Positions 1 to 8,253 of a DNA stretch of 64,000 bases are shown here, one piece after another. The DNA is from Pseudomonas sp. gcc21 (lineage in GTDB: Bacteria; Pseudomonadota; Gammaproteobacteria; Pseudomonadales; Pseudomonadaceae). The notes beneath the pieces are model-generated. The model ran no database searches. It was given only the letters and a program-made list of their open reading frames with translations, and was not told the origin of the DNA. The stretch's first letter is position 1. Each line of letters begins with the position of its first letter. Where the stretch lies: contig NZ_CP051625.1 of assembly GCF_012844345.1 (NCBI RefSeq), forward strand, positions 1,984,001 through 2,048,000, in the 5' to 3' direction. Position numbers and translations under genes: made by a program.

Positions 1-280
1 TCACGACGATGGCCGCCATGGTGCCGGTGGTACCGGTGGGATAGTGAATGGTGCCGCCACCAAATCCGCTAACCAGCCCGGATACCCGGGAAGTACGTAC
101 CGAGTAGGGACCGTTGCGCGCTTCCAGCATGCTTTCGGTCGGATCAGGTCCACGCTGGTACTGATCGGTATCGCCTACGGGCGGGGGTGTCGGGTTGCCT
201 GCCATGGCAGATGCAGAAAACAGCAGCGCTCCAGCTGCAAGCATCGAGAGGAACGACTTTGACATTTTATTGTTGTTCAT
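1..280 (-). CDS. Secreted PETase-like polyester hydrolase, copy A (partial)
   Basis: The N-terminal 93 residues of a second polyester hydrolase, cut by the window edge. It starts at the ATG ending at 280 with a CGGAG Shine-Dalgarno just upstream. The signal peptide ([10 protein letters not shown], a leucine/alanine-rich core, then SAMA) and the mature N-terminus ([27 protein letters not shown]) are almost identical to the complete copy at 678-1580; the main difference is a short stretch right after the signal peptide. The reading frame is open to the edge. The two genes are tandem paralogues on the same strand about 400 bases apart. Catalytic residues lie outside the window, so activity cannot be judged. 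Confidence 0.9.
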   Translation of the reverse strand, partial: MNNNKMSKSFLSMLAAGALLFSASAMAGNPTPPPVGDTDQYQRGPDPTESMLEARNGPYSVRTSRVSGLVSGFGGGTIHYPTGTTGTMAAIVV

Positions 281-329
281 TGCGACTCCGTTTGCTTCGC
301 GTGTTTATCGTGATTCTGCCGCTGCCATT

Positions 330-343
330 TGTCCTGCAGGACA
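330..343 (-). promoter_or_regulatory. Leader hairpin upstream of hydrolase copy A
   Basis: A perfect 14-base inverted repeat, TGTCCTGCAGGACA, about 50-63 bases upstream of the copy A start codon. Copy B has a GTCC...GGAC hairpin at the same distance (1626-1641) with a different loop. It could be a 5' mRNA stem or an operator. Function is inferred. Confidence 0.4.
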
Positions 344-397
344 GCGAACACCGACGGAGTCTAGGACGCTAAATTCGGGGGTCAATGGCTCAAGGGC

Positions 398-430
398 AAT
401 TCCACCCGTATGGGTTAAACCAAAGCGTGA
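398..430 (-). promoter_or_regulatory. Conserved palindromic element upstream of hydrolase copy A
   Basis: An imperfect palindrome (TTCCACCCG, two bases, TGGGTTAA) followed by CCAA and CGTGAC. It aligns with 1695-1727 upstream of copy B, where the palindrome is perfect. Both lie about 120 bases upstream of their start codons, while the sequence between has diverged more, apart from a shared GGAGTCTAG (356-364 and 1654-1662). This is a candidate binding site for a shared dimeric regulator. Confidence 0.5.
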
Positions 431-638
431 CCCTCATCACGCGCTGTAAGCCTTTGATTTCAAAGCCCAATATAATTGATATCAACAAGCTACTAGCGAC
501 CCAGCATGGCCGCTTTTCAGAGACAGCGCCTATATCAAATGAGTCAGGGATTATTGAGGTCGATGCAGCTCGCTGGCATTTTCTGGAACCGGGATGGCAC
601 CCGGAAACGCAGCGCCCGGTAGCCGCCGCGCACAAAAC

Positions 639-665
639 TGCGGCCCCCTTAGGGGGCCACAGTCT
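639..665 (-). terminator. Rho-independent terminator after hydrolase copy B
   Basis: A GC-rich hairpin (GGCCCCC, TA, GGGGGCC) read on the minus strand just after the stop of the complete hydrolase gene and followed by GCAGTTTTG. It suggests that the two hydrolase copies are separate transcription units. Confidence 0.7.
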
Positions 666-677
666 CAAACCGCTAGC

Positions 678-1580
678 TTACGGACAGGTACTGCGGAACT
701 CATCGATATTGCGGTCACGCTCGTGGTCAGGGCCGCAGACGAACTGGAGGTAACGCTGGTCCTTGTCCAGATGCAGCTTCATCCAGGACACACCCAGACG
801 GCTCAGCTGATCGTTGAAGCGATTGTCACCGTTACCGCAATAGTGGGTGCCGTTATTCAACTCGACAAAGGCTTTCGACAGCCCGCTCGGCAACTGCTCA
901 TAAAAGCGATCAGCATGCTGACGCACCGGCGCGATAACGTCTGATTCACAGGCAAATATAAGTGTAGGTGCCTGAACGTCACTGAAGCGGGTTGTATCCC
1001 ACGGCGCCAACGGAATAGCGGCGCTGATGCGCCCTTCCGACGCCACACGCAGCGTGCCACCACCGCCCATGGACCAACCCACAACACCCAGACGGTTGAT
1101 GTCGATCATGCCGTTAATGGGACTGCGCGAGGTGTTGGTCTCATCCACCAGATAATCCAGCGCGTTGTTGATCTGGCGCGCGCGGCTCGGCGGCTGATCA
1201 AAACCGGTGTTGGTATCGATGGTCATCACCACGAAGCCGTGCGAAGCCAGCTTCGGCCCCCACCACTCGATGGATGACTCAGCCGAGACAAACCCCGGAA
1301 TTACGACGATGGCCGCCATGGTGCCGGTGGTACCCGTGGGATAGTGGATGGTGCCGCCACCGAAGCCGCTCACCAGCCCGGAAACGCGGGAGGTGCGAAC
1401 CGAAAAAGGCCCGTTGCGTGCTTCCAACATGCTTTCAGTCGGGTCTGGCCCGCGCTGATATTCATCGGTGACATCTTCAGGTGGAACGGTCGGGTTGCCA
1501 GCCATGGCAGATGCGGAAAATAGCAGCGCTCCAGCTGCAAGCATGGAGAGGAACGACTTCGATATATTTTTGTTGTTCAT
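678..1580 (-). CDS. Secreted PETase-like polyester hydrolase (cutinase family, type IIa)
   Basis: A 300-residue alpha/beta hydrolase that by family hydrolyses ester bonds of aliphatic and aromatic polyesters (cutin-like polymers, PET) outside the cell. A signal peptide ending near AMA-GN precedes the mature enzyme. The nucleophile elbow is GWSMGGG (Ser170); the other triad residues are Asp214 (ACESD) and His246 (GTHYC). The oxyanion/aromatic clamp is PGF (Phe97) and WSMGG, and the wobbling Trp is Trp194 (APWD). Four Cys (211, 248, 282, 299) match the two disulfides of type II PETases, including the extra one beside the active site. Tyr247 after the His and Phe97 place it nearer type IIa marine pseudomonad enzymes than Ideonella PETase (Ser and Tyr there). 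CGGAG supports the start. Actual activity on PET is inferred from the family. Confidence 0.92.
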   Translation of the reverse strand: MNNKNISKSFLSMLAAGALLFSASAMAGNPTVPPEDVTDEYQRGPDPTESMLEARNGPFSVRTSRVSGLVSGFGGGTIHYPTGTTGTMAAIVVIPGFVSAESSIEWWGPKLASHGFVVMTIDTNTGFDQPPSRARQINNALDYLVDETNTSRSPINGMIDINRLGVVGWSMGGGGTLRVASEGRISAAIPLAPWDTTRFSDVQAPTLIFACESDVIAPVRQHADRFYEQLPSGLSKAFVELNNGTHYCGNGDNRFNDQLSRLGVSWMKLHLDKDQRYLQFVCGPDHERDRNIDEFRSTCP

Positions 1581-1625
1581 TACGGCTCCGACTACGATTA
1601 TTTTTCTAGGAGTTGATGCGTCTTC

Positions 1626-1641
1626 GTCCAGGCGTGGACGA
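1626..1641 (-). promoter_or_regulatory. Leader hairpin upstream of hydrolase copy B
   Basis: An inverted repeat CGTCCA-GGCG-TGGACG about 46-61 bases upstream of the start codon, the same place as the hairpin of copy A (330-343). The stem is kept although the loop differs. Confidence 0.4.
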
Positions 1642-1694
1642 CGAGCACCCGAGGGAGTCTAGAAGCCGGTTCTCAATGTTCAACGTAACCAGGG

Positions 1695-1727
1695 TGATTT
1701 CACCCGAACGGGTGAAGCCAATCGTGA
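1695..1727 (-). promoter_or_regulatory. Operator-like palindrome upstream of hydrolase copy B
   Basis: A perfect 18-base palindrome TTCACCCGAACGGGTGAA at 1699-1716, followed by CCAATCGTGAC. It lies about 120 bases upstream of the hydrolase start and matches the element at 398-430 upstream of copy A. A transcription-factor operator controlling both hydrolases is the simplest reading; the regulator is not identifiable here. Confidence 0.55.
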
Positions 1728-1749
1728 CAGGATGGCGGCACGCCACCAA

Positions 1750-1776
1750 CAAAAACGCCCGCCAGAAAGGCGGGCG
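1750..1776 (-). terminator. Terminator of the PhoX-family gene
   Basis: On the minus strand CGCCCGCC, TTTCT, GGCGGGCG is followed by TTTTTG, directly downstream of the gene ending at 1794. A classical rho-independent terminator. Confidence 0.85.
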
Positions 1777-1793
1777 TACTCAACACTCAGCTC

Positions 1794-3278
1794 TTACAGC
1801 GAACCGCGCTTCCAGGGTCCCCAGATCGCAAAAGTGATACCCGGCGTCTGCACGTTAACAAACAGAAAATGCCCGCTGGGATCGAAACACGCGCCGGCAA
1901 ATTCCCGGTTGCGGTAGTCACCACCCGGCACATTTTTGCCAGCCGAAGCAGCCTCTACATCATTGAAGACGATGTTGTTCTTGGCAAAAATGTACGACTC
2001 GCCCCGGCTTGTCAGGCCGACCAGGCGCTCGCCGAATCCATAGTCGTCCAGCACTCCACCGCCGTCTTCACACAGCAATACGCCGCCGCGCGGGCTGACG
2101 GTAATGTTGTCCGGATTATTGGCGATGATCGAATCATTCGAGGCGAAGATGCAGCGGATGCGGTCGGTCTTGAGGTCGTGCATCCACACGCAGCCTTCGC
2201 CCTGCCCTTCACGCCCCTGGCTGTCGCGTCCGGCGCTGGTATCTACGATGTACGCCTTGCCCTGGTGATACCAGATGCCTTCGCCGCGACTCATGGTCAG
2301 CCCGCCCGCGGCCTTGGCCTGGGAGTACGGGCCACTGGCGCTGCCCTGCGGAGCTGCGTCCGGGTCTGCAATGTCCACCCATTCCAGCTCATACTCATCA
2401 CCGAGCTTGGGTGCCAGCAACATGGCGCCGTCTACACCTTTGACTTTCGCCGCCTGCAGCCGGCCCCCGTCTTCCAGCGCGCCCGCACGCTGGCTGGTGT
2501 TATCCGGGATGAAGCGGTAATAACCTGCGACGTTCCGCTGATCTTCAGTCTGATAGACGATGCTGGTGCGCGGATCAACGCAGACAGCTTCGTGCCTGAA
2601 GCGGCCCATCTGCACAATCGGCTGACCAGTGGTTTCATCGGCCTTCTGGCGCACTTCGAACACATAGCCATGCTTGCGCCCGCCGGACGCCGTGAGGTCG
2701 CTGGTTGTTTCCTCACAGCTTAACCATGTGCCCCAGGGCGTTACACCGCCTGCGCAATTGACCAGCGTGCCGCCCAGGCTCGGCTCGGTAGTCACCTCCC
2801 TGCCGATTCCGACCGGGAAACGGATAGTGGTGTTACCGCCGCCCGGCTGCTGGCCGTTGTCCAGCGCAACCGAATCGTAAACCGCTGGAGCCCCAATGCC
2901 ACGCGAGCTGCTGCCGACCTCGTGGTTACGGATGAGCACAATCTCACGTCCGCCGCGACCCTTGTTGACGCCCACCACACCCATGCCATCGTGTGAACCC
3001 GGCACCGGCTGCCCGTCGATCATCAGATCACCGGTCCAGGAAAATGTTTTGTAATGGAAACCATCAGGCAACTGCAGAAGCTCCAGCCCGGTGGTCATGT
3101 CCTTGACAGGTTTCAGCCTGCCGTAGGGCCCAGCCATGCGTGGCAACGGGTTGGCCGCATGCGCCTGACGCGTGGAGAAGGCTTGCAGAGTGGTCACGAA
3201 GGGAACAGCAGCAGCCAGCGCCATACCGCCCTTCAACAGGTTGCGGCGGCTGGTAACAGTCGTATCAGTAGTCATCAT
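1794..3278 (-). CDS. Tat-exported PhoX-family (DUF839) protein
   Basis: A 494-residue protein of the PhoX/DUF839 family, which includes calcium/iron-dependent alkaline phosphatases acting in the periplasm. The start is the ATG pair at 3275-3278, preceded by AGAGGA. It opens with a twin-arginine signal (TSRRNLLKGG, hydrophobic AAAVPFV, cleavage near QAHA). Family segments visible are the N-terminal PDGFHYKTFSW region, LIRNHEV, GGVTPWGTWLSCEET, RHEAVCVDP and a C-terminal GACFDPSGHFLFVN. Tat export fits a cofactor folded in the cytoplasm. It is transcribed alone towards the polyester hydrolases, so a functional link is not shown. Whether it is a true phosphatase cannot be told from sequence alone; many DUF839 members are uncharacterised. 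Confidence 0.85.
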   Translation of the reverse strand: MMTTDTTVTSRRNLLKGGMALAAAVPFVTTLQAFSTRQAHAANPLPRMAGPYGRLKPVKDMTTGLELLQLPDGFHYKTFSWTGDLMIDGQPVPGSHDGMGVVGVNKGRGGREIVLIRNHEVGSSSRGIGAPAVYDSVALDNGQQPGGGNTTIRFPVGIGREVTTEPSLGGTLVNCAGGVTPWGTWLSCEETTSDLTASGGRKHGYVFEVRQKADETTGQPIVQMGRFRHEAVCVDPRTSIVYQTEDQRNVAGYYRFIPDNTSQRAGALEDGGRLQAAKVKGVDGAMLLAPKLGDEYELEWVDIADPDAAPQGSASGPYSQAKAAGGLTMSRGEGIWYHQGKAYIVDTSAGRDSQGREGQGEGCVWMHDLKTDRIRCIFASNDSIIANNPDNITVSPRGGVLLCEDGGGVLDDYGFGERLVGLTSRGESYIFAKNNIVFNDVEAASAGKNVPGGDYRNREFAGACFDPSGHFLFVNVQTPGITFAIWGPWKRGSL

Positions 3279-3456
3279 CAGGTCCTCTTGGGATTCTTGT
3301 CGGGACCATGAGTGGAACACCCGCAGATGACGGAGCGGTGATGATCCTGTTTCGTTTCTTTTAAACCGGCGCAACTTGCTAACCAGTGGAAAACATTCAA
3401 GAAAACGCTGCCCCGGTCGATACAACCGACTCTGCCCGCCCCTCCTCAGGATCGAC

Positions 3457-5016
3457 ATGCGCAATAACCAACCCGTCACACAGCGCCAACACAGCTTCAG
3501 TCCCGATCAACGCCTGATTTCCACAACCGACCTCAGCGGGAAGATCACCTACTGCAACAAGGCTTTTATTGAGGTCAGCGGCTTCCCGCGGGAAGAGCTG
3601 CTGGGCAGTCCGCACAATCTGGTGCGCCACCCGGATACCCCAGCCGCCGTGTTCGAGCAAATGTGGCACGACCTGAAAGCAGGTCGCAGCTGGATGGGGA
3701 TCGTCAAGAACCGTTGCAAGAATGGCGATCATTACTGGGTCGATGCGTTCGTGACACCTTTCTGGGAGAACGGCAAGGTCGCCGGGTACGAGTCGGTCCG
3801 TATCAACGCCACCCCGGATCAGATCCGCCGTGCAGAAGCGATTTATGCCCGATTGAACAAGGGCCGCAAGGGCGTGGCGTTCGATTGGTCAGGTCTGTTG
3901 CAGCCCACTGTCCTGGCGGTGGCCATGGCTGGCGTAACCGGCGGACTGACAATGAGCTTCGGAGGCTGGGGCATTGCGTCCGGTTGTGTGCTGGGGCTTC
4001 TGGCCGGTTACGCATCCAAACGGGTAAGCGATAACACGCTGCAACGCGTGATCGATACGGCTGACAATGCAATAACCGACCCGCTGCTGGCACAGATGTA
4101 TACGCCTAATCACGGCGTGCTCAGCCAACTGGAAATGGCCATCCATAGCCAACAGGCACGGCTGCGTACCTGCCTGGCGCGGATACTCGACAGCGCTAAT
4201 AATCTGCAGGCCCAGGCCGGCGAAGCGAGCCACCTGGCCCATGGCAGCAATCAGGGACTGGCGCGCCAGCGTCAGGAGACCGACATGGTGGCCACCGCTG
4301 TAAATGAAATGGCGGCCGCAACCCAGGAAGTCACCAGTAACGTACACCGCGCCGCGGATGCGACATCCGAGGCCAGCACACTGGCCGAGCGCGGCAAACA
4401 GGTTGCCGGTCAGGCGCGTGAAGCAATCGAATTGCTTTCTGAGTCCGTGCGCTCGGCCAGCAGTGTTGCTAACCGCCTGTCCGAAGATGCCCGTGAAATC
4501 GGTGGGGTCGTCGATGTTATCCAGAGCATTGCAGAACAGACCAACCTGCTCGCCCTGAATGCTGCGATTGAAGCCGCCCGGGCCGGAGAACAGGGTCGCG
4601 GCTTCGCCGTCGTAGCAGACGAAGTGCGCGCCCTCGCCAGCCGCACCGCCGCCTCCACCGGCCAGATCCATACCCTTATCGGCAATCTGCAATCAGCCGC
4701 CAAACGCACCGTCGATACCATGCAGGCCGGACACGAGCAGGCCGAAATCGGTAGCGCCCGGGTAGTTGAAGTCGACGAAGCACTCGAAGGCATCCGCGCG
4801 GCAATCGAGCGCGTGAACGAAATGGCCGGACAGATCGCCAGCGCAGCGGAAGAGCAGAGCGCCGTCGCCGAAGAAATCAGCCGGAACATCACCAGCATTG
4901 CCGAGCTATCGGACATCACATCCACCCAATCCAACCGCAGCGCCGATCTCAGCGATGAGCTGGCTGATACGGCCAAAGCTCAAGCGGAACTGGTGGAGCG
5001 CTTCGCCCGGCGTTGA
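3457..5016 (+). CDS. Aer-like PAS-domain methyl-accepting chemotaxis protein
   Basis: A 519-residue chemoreceptor. An N-terminal PAS domain (residues about 10-115; [34 protein letters not shown]) resembles that of the aerotaxis receptor Aer, which senses redox state through FAD. Two closely spaced hydrophobic segments (about 150-190; [24 protein letters not shown]) anchor it with no periplasmic domain. The C-terminal signalling domain holds the invariant hairpin tip ([32 protein letters not shown]). It should pass energy or redox cues to CheA/CheW. The start at 3457 has CAGGA five bases upstream. It is transcribed divergently from the PhoX-family gene. The sensed ligand is not known. Confidence 0.9.
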   Translation: MRNNQPVTQRQHSFSPDQRLISTTDLSGKITYCNKAFIEVSGFPREELLGSPHNLVRHPDTPAAVFEQMWHDLKAGRSWMGIVKNRCKNGDHYWVDAFVTPFWENGKVAGYESVRINATPDQIRRAEAIYARLNKGRKGVAFDWSGLLQPTVLAVAMAGVTGGLTMSFGGWGIASGCVLGLLAGYASKRVSDNTLQRVIDTADNAITDPLLAQMYTPNHGVLSQLEMAIHSQQARLRTCLARILDSANNLQAQAGEASHLAHGSNQGLARQRQETDMVATAVNEMAAATQEVTSNVHRAADATSEASTLAERGKQVAGQAREAIELLSESVRSASSVANRLSEDAREIGGVVDVIQSIAEQTNLLALNAAIEAARAGEQGRGFAVVADEVRALASRTAASTGQIHTLIGNLQSAAKRTVDTMQAGHEQAEIGSARVVEVDEALEGIRAAIERVNEMAGQIASAAEEQSAVAEEISRNITSIAELSDITSTQSNRSADLSDELADTAKAQAELVERFARR

Positions 5017-5023
5017 TTCGATT

Positions 5024-5039
5024 CCTGACCTAGGTCAGG
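5024..5039. promoter_or_regulatory. 16-base perfect palindrome upstream of the alcohol dehydrogenase
   Basis: CCTGACCTAGGTCAGG, a perfect palindrome with TGAC-N4-GTCA half-sites, just after the chemoreceptor stop and about 90 bases before the alcohol dehydrogenase start. The half-site spacing resembles Anr/Dnr (FNR-family) boxes, though the outer bases deviate from TTGAC...GTCAA. An operator is likely; its protein is a guess. Confidence 0.4.
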
Positions 5040-5125
5040 TCAGAGACGGCGAGAGTGAACTAGGCTGAAGTGGATCAAGCAGATCATCACCTGATGATTT
5101 GCCCCACTACCTGGAGGCACTTTCC

Positions 5126-6223
5126 ATGGCCGAGATGATGAAGGCGGCGATTTTCATCGAGCCCGGACGAATCGAACTGGCGGACAAACCCATCCCCGAC
5201 GTCGGCCCCAACGACGCGCTGGTGCGCATAACAACCACCACCATTTGTGGCACTGACATCCACATCCTCAAGGGCGAATACCCAGTCGCCAAAGGCCTGA
5301 CCATCGGTCACGAACCCGTCGGCGTGATCGAAAAACTCGGCAGCGCGGTGCAGGGCTACAAGGAAGGTCAGCGTGTAATCGCCGGCGCCATCTGCCCGAA
5401 CTTCAACTCCTACGCTGCGCAGGATGGCCTTGCTTCACAGGACGGCAGTTACCTCACCGCCGAAGGCAAGTGTGGCTGCCACGGCTACAAGGCCACGGCC
5501 GGCTGGCGCTTCGGCAACATGATCGATGGCACCCAGGCCGAATACGTGCTGGTGCCGGACGCTCAAGCGAACCTCGCGCCCATCCCTGACGGCCTGACCG
5601 ATGAGCAGGTGCTAATGTGTCCTGACATCATGTCCACCGGATTCAAAGGTGCGGAAAACGCCAATATCCGCATCGGTGATACCGTCGTCGTTTTTGCACA
5701 GGGCCCCATCGGCCTCTGCGCCACCGCCGGCGCCCGACTGCTGGGGGCTACCACCATCATCGCCGTCGATGGTAATGACCATCGCCTGGGTATCGCCCGC
5801 CAGATGGGCGCCGACATCACGCTGGATTACCGTAACTGCGATGTAGTGGAAGAAGTGATGAAACTCACCGGCGGCCGCGGCGCAGATGCCTCCATCGAAG
5901 CCCTCGGCACCCAACAAACCTTCGCGCAATCACTGCAAGTCCTCAAACCCGGCGGCACCCTCTCCAGCCTAGGCGTCTACTCCAAAGACCTCGTCATCCC
6001 CCTAGGCGCCTTCGCCGCAGGTCTCGGCGACCACAAAATAAACACCGCCCTCTGCCCCGGCGGCAAGGAACGCATGCGACGCCTGATGAACGTTCTGGAA
6101 TCCAGCCGGCTGGATCTCGGGCCGCTGGTTACCCATGAGTACAGGCTAGAGGATATTGTTGAGGCTTATGATTTGTTCGGGAATCAGCGGGATGGGGTGT
6201 TGAAGGTGGCGGTTAAGCCTTGA
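5126..6223 (+). CDS. Zinc-dependent alcohol dehydrogenase (MDR family)
   Basis: A 365-residue medium-chain NAD(P)-dependent alcohol dehydrogenase. The catalytic zinc ligands are in TICGTDIH and GHEPVG, and the cofactor fold shows VVVFAQGPIGLCATAGARLLGA. Instead of the usual compact Cys4 structural-zinc loop there is a longer insertion (about residues 93-125) with Cys at its start and a CGC near its end, as in a subfamily annotated as isopropanol/formaldehyde dehydrogenase-like. The start at 5126 follows GGAGG. It is monocistronic and sits behind the palindrome at 5024-5039. The substrate cannot be deduced; a short-chain alcohol is most likely. Confidence 0.85.
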   Translation: MAEMMKAAIFIEPGRIELADKPIPDVGPNDALVRITTTTICGTDIHILKGEYPVAKGLTIGHEPVGVIEKLGSAVQGYKEGQRVIAGAICPNFNSYAAQDGLASQDGSYLTAEGKCGCHGYKATAGWRFGNMIDGTQAEYVLVPDAQANLAPIPDGLTDEQVLMCPDIMSTGFKGAENANIRIGDTVVVFAQGPIGLCATAGARLLGATTIIAVDGNDHRLGIARQMGADITLDYRNCDVVEEVMKLTGGRGADASIEALGTQQTFAQSLQVLKPGGTLSSLGVYSKDLVIPLGAFAAGLGDHKINTALCPGGKERMRRLMNVLESSRLDLGPLVTHEYRLEDIVEAYDLFGNQRDGVLKVAVKP

Positions 6224-6324
6224 GGCACATTTACGGCCCCGGCGTTGAAAACGACAACGCTAGTCTGACCTGGCTCATTGCCATCCAGTGGGCTATGGTT
6301 TCCTCGTTAACAATGGAGGGAACC

Positions 6325-6645
6325 ATGCGCAGGCTATTTAAGGCGTTACGCGTTATCTCGGTCCTGGCCTTTGCGGGTGGCGGCCTGACTGCACCGGTAG
6401 CCGTGGCCCAAACCAATGGCTGCGTCAATTACAGCAGCTCTGACATTCGCACCTTCCAGATCAAGCAGATCATCAAGCCTGGTATGAAGGAAGCCGAGGT
6501 GAAGCGCATCTGGGGCGAGCCGACCAAAGTTCGGCATAACTACCCCGGTGGCGACGAATGGGAATACTGGAACCCTTCCGGAGACCAGATCGTCACCTTC
6601 GGCCAGCATGGCTGCGTGACGGGTTGGTATACGGCAAGGGATTGA
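6325..6645 (+). CDS. Small exported SmpA/OmlA-like protein
   Basis: A 106-residue protein with a cleavable signal peptide (MRRLFKALR, hydrophobic AFAGGG, cleavage near AVAQ). The mature part (IKPGMKEAEVKRIWGEPTKV, DEWEYW, VTGWY) has the helix-helix then beta layout of the SmpA/OmlA (BamE-like) fold. There is no lipobox cysteine, so it is probably periplasmic rather than a lipoprotein. GGAGGG immediately precedes the start. Function unknown; it is too far from any Bam gene to assign a role. Confidence 0.7.
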   Translation: MRRLFKALRVISVLAFAGGGLTAPVAVAQTNGCVNYSSSDIRTFQIKQIIKPGMKEAEVKRIWGEPTKVRHNYPGGDEWEYWNPSGDQIVTFGQHGCVTGWYTARD

Positions 6646-6771
6646 TAGCGCCGCCCTAGGTTGCGGACCCACCGGCAGGGTAGATGTAGGCGCAACCGCC
6701 GGCGGAGCGCAGGCGCACTACACCCCCAGGTCGTATACACTCAGAACTCAACCGACTGAGGATAGCCAAAT

Positions 6772-7155
6772 ATGTCGCTGGAGAAGATCCAAAGCGTATT
6801 AGCCGAGCATCCAGAGATCCAGCTGGCCTATCTTTTTGGATCAATGGCCGCAGGCAGCGCAACAGCAACCAGCGACGCGGATATAGCGGTGCAAACCTAT
6901 TCACCTTTGACTGTAGAAGCCAAAATCTCCCTGGTTGAAGAAATCGCCATAGCGACCGGTCGGCCAGTAGACTTGATCGATCTGCGTAAAACTGGAGAAC
7001 CGCTTCTGGGGCAGATTCTACAGCACGGGATCCGCTTGAAAGGCGACGATACACTGCACGCCGAGCTAATGCGGCGCCACATATTCGATAGCGAAGATTT
7101 TCTGCCTTACGTGCGCAGAATGCTCGCGGAGCGCAGACAATCATGGACAAGCTAG
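6772..7155 (+). CDS. mntA: MntA-type nucleotidyltransferase antitoxin
   Basis: A 127-residue minimal nucleotidyltransferase. The signature GSX10DXD is exact: Gly23-Ser24, then Asp35 and Asp37 (YLFGSMAAGS, SDADIAV). In HepT-MntA modules the MntA enzyme adds AMP groups to a tyrosine of the HEPN toxin and thereby silences it. The gene overlaps the following toxin gene by 13 bases, the usual operonic arrangement, and stands at the left end of the accessory island. The motif and the partner make the assignment firm; activity has not been shown here. Confidence 0.88.
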   Translation: MSLEKIQSVLAEHPEIQLAYLFGSMAAGSATATSDADIAVQTYSPLTVEAKISLVEEIAIATGRPVDLIDLRKTGEPLLGQILQHGIRLKGDDTLHAELMRRHIFDSEDFLPYVRRMLAERRQSWTS

Positions 7156-7562
7156 TTATCGAGCGAAAGCTCGATTCGTTATACCGATGCCTGAACCGCG
7201 TCAATGAAAAGTGTCCGGCGAACCTAGCGGATCTTCTAGGCGACTTGGATCTGCAGGACGTAATCGTCTTGAATCTGAGCAGAGCCGTTCAGATGTGTGT
7301 CGATCTGGGCGCTCACATGCTATCCAGCCTGGACCAACCGCCTCCCAATACCATGGGAGAAACCTTTGACCGGATGGCCGATGCAAAAGTGCTGGACCGT
7401 CAGCTCGCGGACCGGATGAAGAAGTCGGTAGGGTTTAGAAATATTGCCGTGCATAACTATGATGACCTTGACTGGGCAATAGTCCATGCCATCGCCTCAC
7501 GTCATCTGGCCGATTTCAGCGCTTTCGCAGCGGTTATTGCCCAGTCTCTTGATGAAGACTGA
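7143..7562 (+). CDS. hepT: HepT-type HEPN ribonuclease toxin
   Basis: A 139-residue, largely helical HEPN-family protein (former DUF86). The active-site motif RX4HXY is intact: Arg99, His104 and Tyr106 (FRNIAVHNYDD). Family members cleave RNA as dimers and are inactivated when the Tyr of this motif is AMPylated by MntA, encoded directly upstream with a 13-base overlap. Likely role: growth-arrest toxin stabilising the island or defending against phage. It is followed by a non-coding stretch leading into the first RAYT copy. Confidence 0.88.
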   Translation: MDKLVIERKLDSLYRCLNRVNEKCPANLADLLGDLDLQDVIVLNLSRAVQMCVDLGAHMLSSLDQPPPNTMGETFDRMADAKVLDRQLADRMKKSVGFRNIAVHNYDDLDWAIVHAIASRHLADFSAFAAVIAQSLDED

Positions 7563-7773
7563 GCAATACCAGTTGCCCAAGCATGCCCAACTCAAACGCC
7601 GGACGTCCTGACCGAACCGGTTTCCGCCCCGACCATGCGCCAAGCCCAACTCTTCAGCCGCACCCAACGGCTCACATCGCAACCCCTATTCGACCGGATG
7701 CGACACGGCTCCCGCCGTTACTGGCCATCATCGAGCATAATCGAGGACTGATTGCAGCTACACGGACGTACTT

Positions 7774-8145
7774 ATGGCACGACGCCAGCGCCTCTCTTAC
7801 CCAGGTATCGCCCAGCACGTCATTCAACGTGGAAACAACCGTCAGGTGTGTTTCGGTGACGATGAAGACATGTATATTTTCGCTCAATGGCTGACCGATT
7901 ATGCTGCCGAGTATGGTGTTGCCGTTCATGCCTGGGTATTCATGACCAACCATATTCATGTCCTCGCAACGCCAGTCGACTTCAACAGCGTTTCCCTGTT
8001 GATGCAGGCCCTCGGCCGCCGCTACGTGCGTTATTTCAACCGCCGCTATCGCCGCACCGGCACACTATGGGAAGGTCGGTATCGCTCCTGCCTTGTCGAC
8101 TCCGAGGCTTACTTGTTAACCTGTCAGAGATTAATGTTCATCTGA
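7774..8145 (+). pseudogene. REP-associated tyrosine transposase (RAYT), truncated copy 1
   Basis: The first 118 codons match the RAYT copy at 9710 with few changes (MARRQRLSYPGIAQHVIQRG, the HUH-type metal site MTNHIHVLATP, and GRYRSCLVDSEAYLL). After LLTCQR the homology stops abruptly at about 8128 and the sequence runs into the short motif TTAATGTTCATCTGACCCC, with a stop soon after. About half the protein is missing, including the conserved YIEMNPVRAG segment. About 130 bases upstream of the start are also shared with copy 2. It is a remnant of a Y1 transposase that normally mobilises REP sequences. Confidence 0.88.
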
Positions 8146-8170
8146 CCCCAATTAATCTGACCCCAATTAA
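8131..8170 (+). repeat. RAYT-associated border motif, tandem copy
   Basis: GTTCATCTGACCCCAATTA followed directly by a second TCTGACCCCAATTAAT. The RAYT reading frame of copy 1 is cut exactly at its left edge. Five further single copies occur downstream, all in this orientation. Confidence 0.75.
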
Positions 8171-8253
8171 TCCCTTTTTCTCGTCTTCGCTCACGAACCC
8201 AAAAGGCAAGACAGGAGGCTGGTGACTATTATTGAGTCACCAGTCGGTGCCAT

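Noticed and set aside
1869..2723. 284-codon open frame opposite the PhoX-family gene
   Set aside because: Antisense shadow of a well-supported gene in a G+C-rich genome. The translation shows no domain and no credible start signal. The same reasoning removes the long antisense frames at 3889-4692, 21322-22044, 33656-34435 and 52413-53333.
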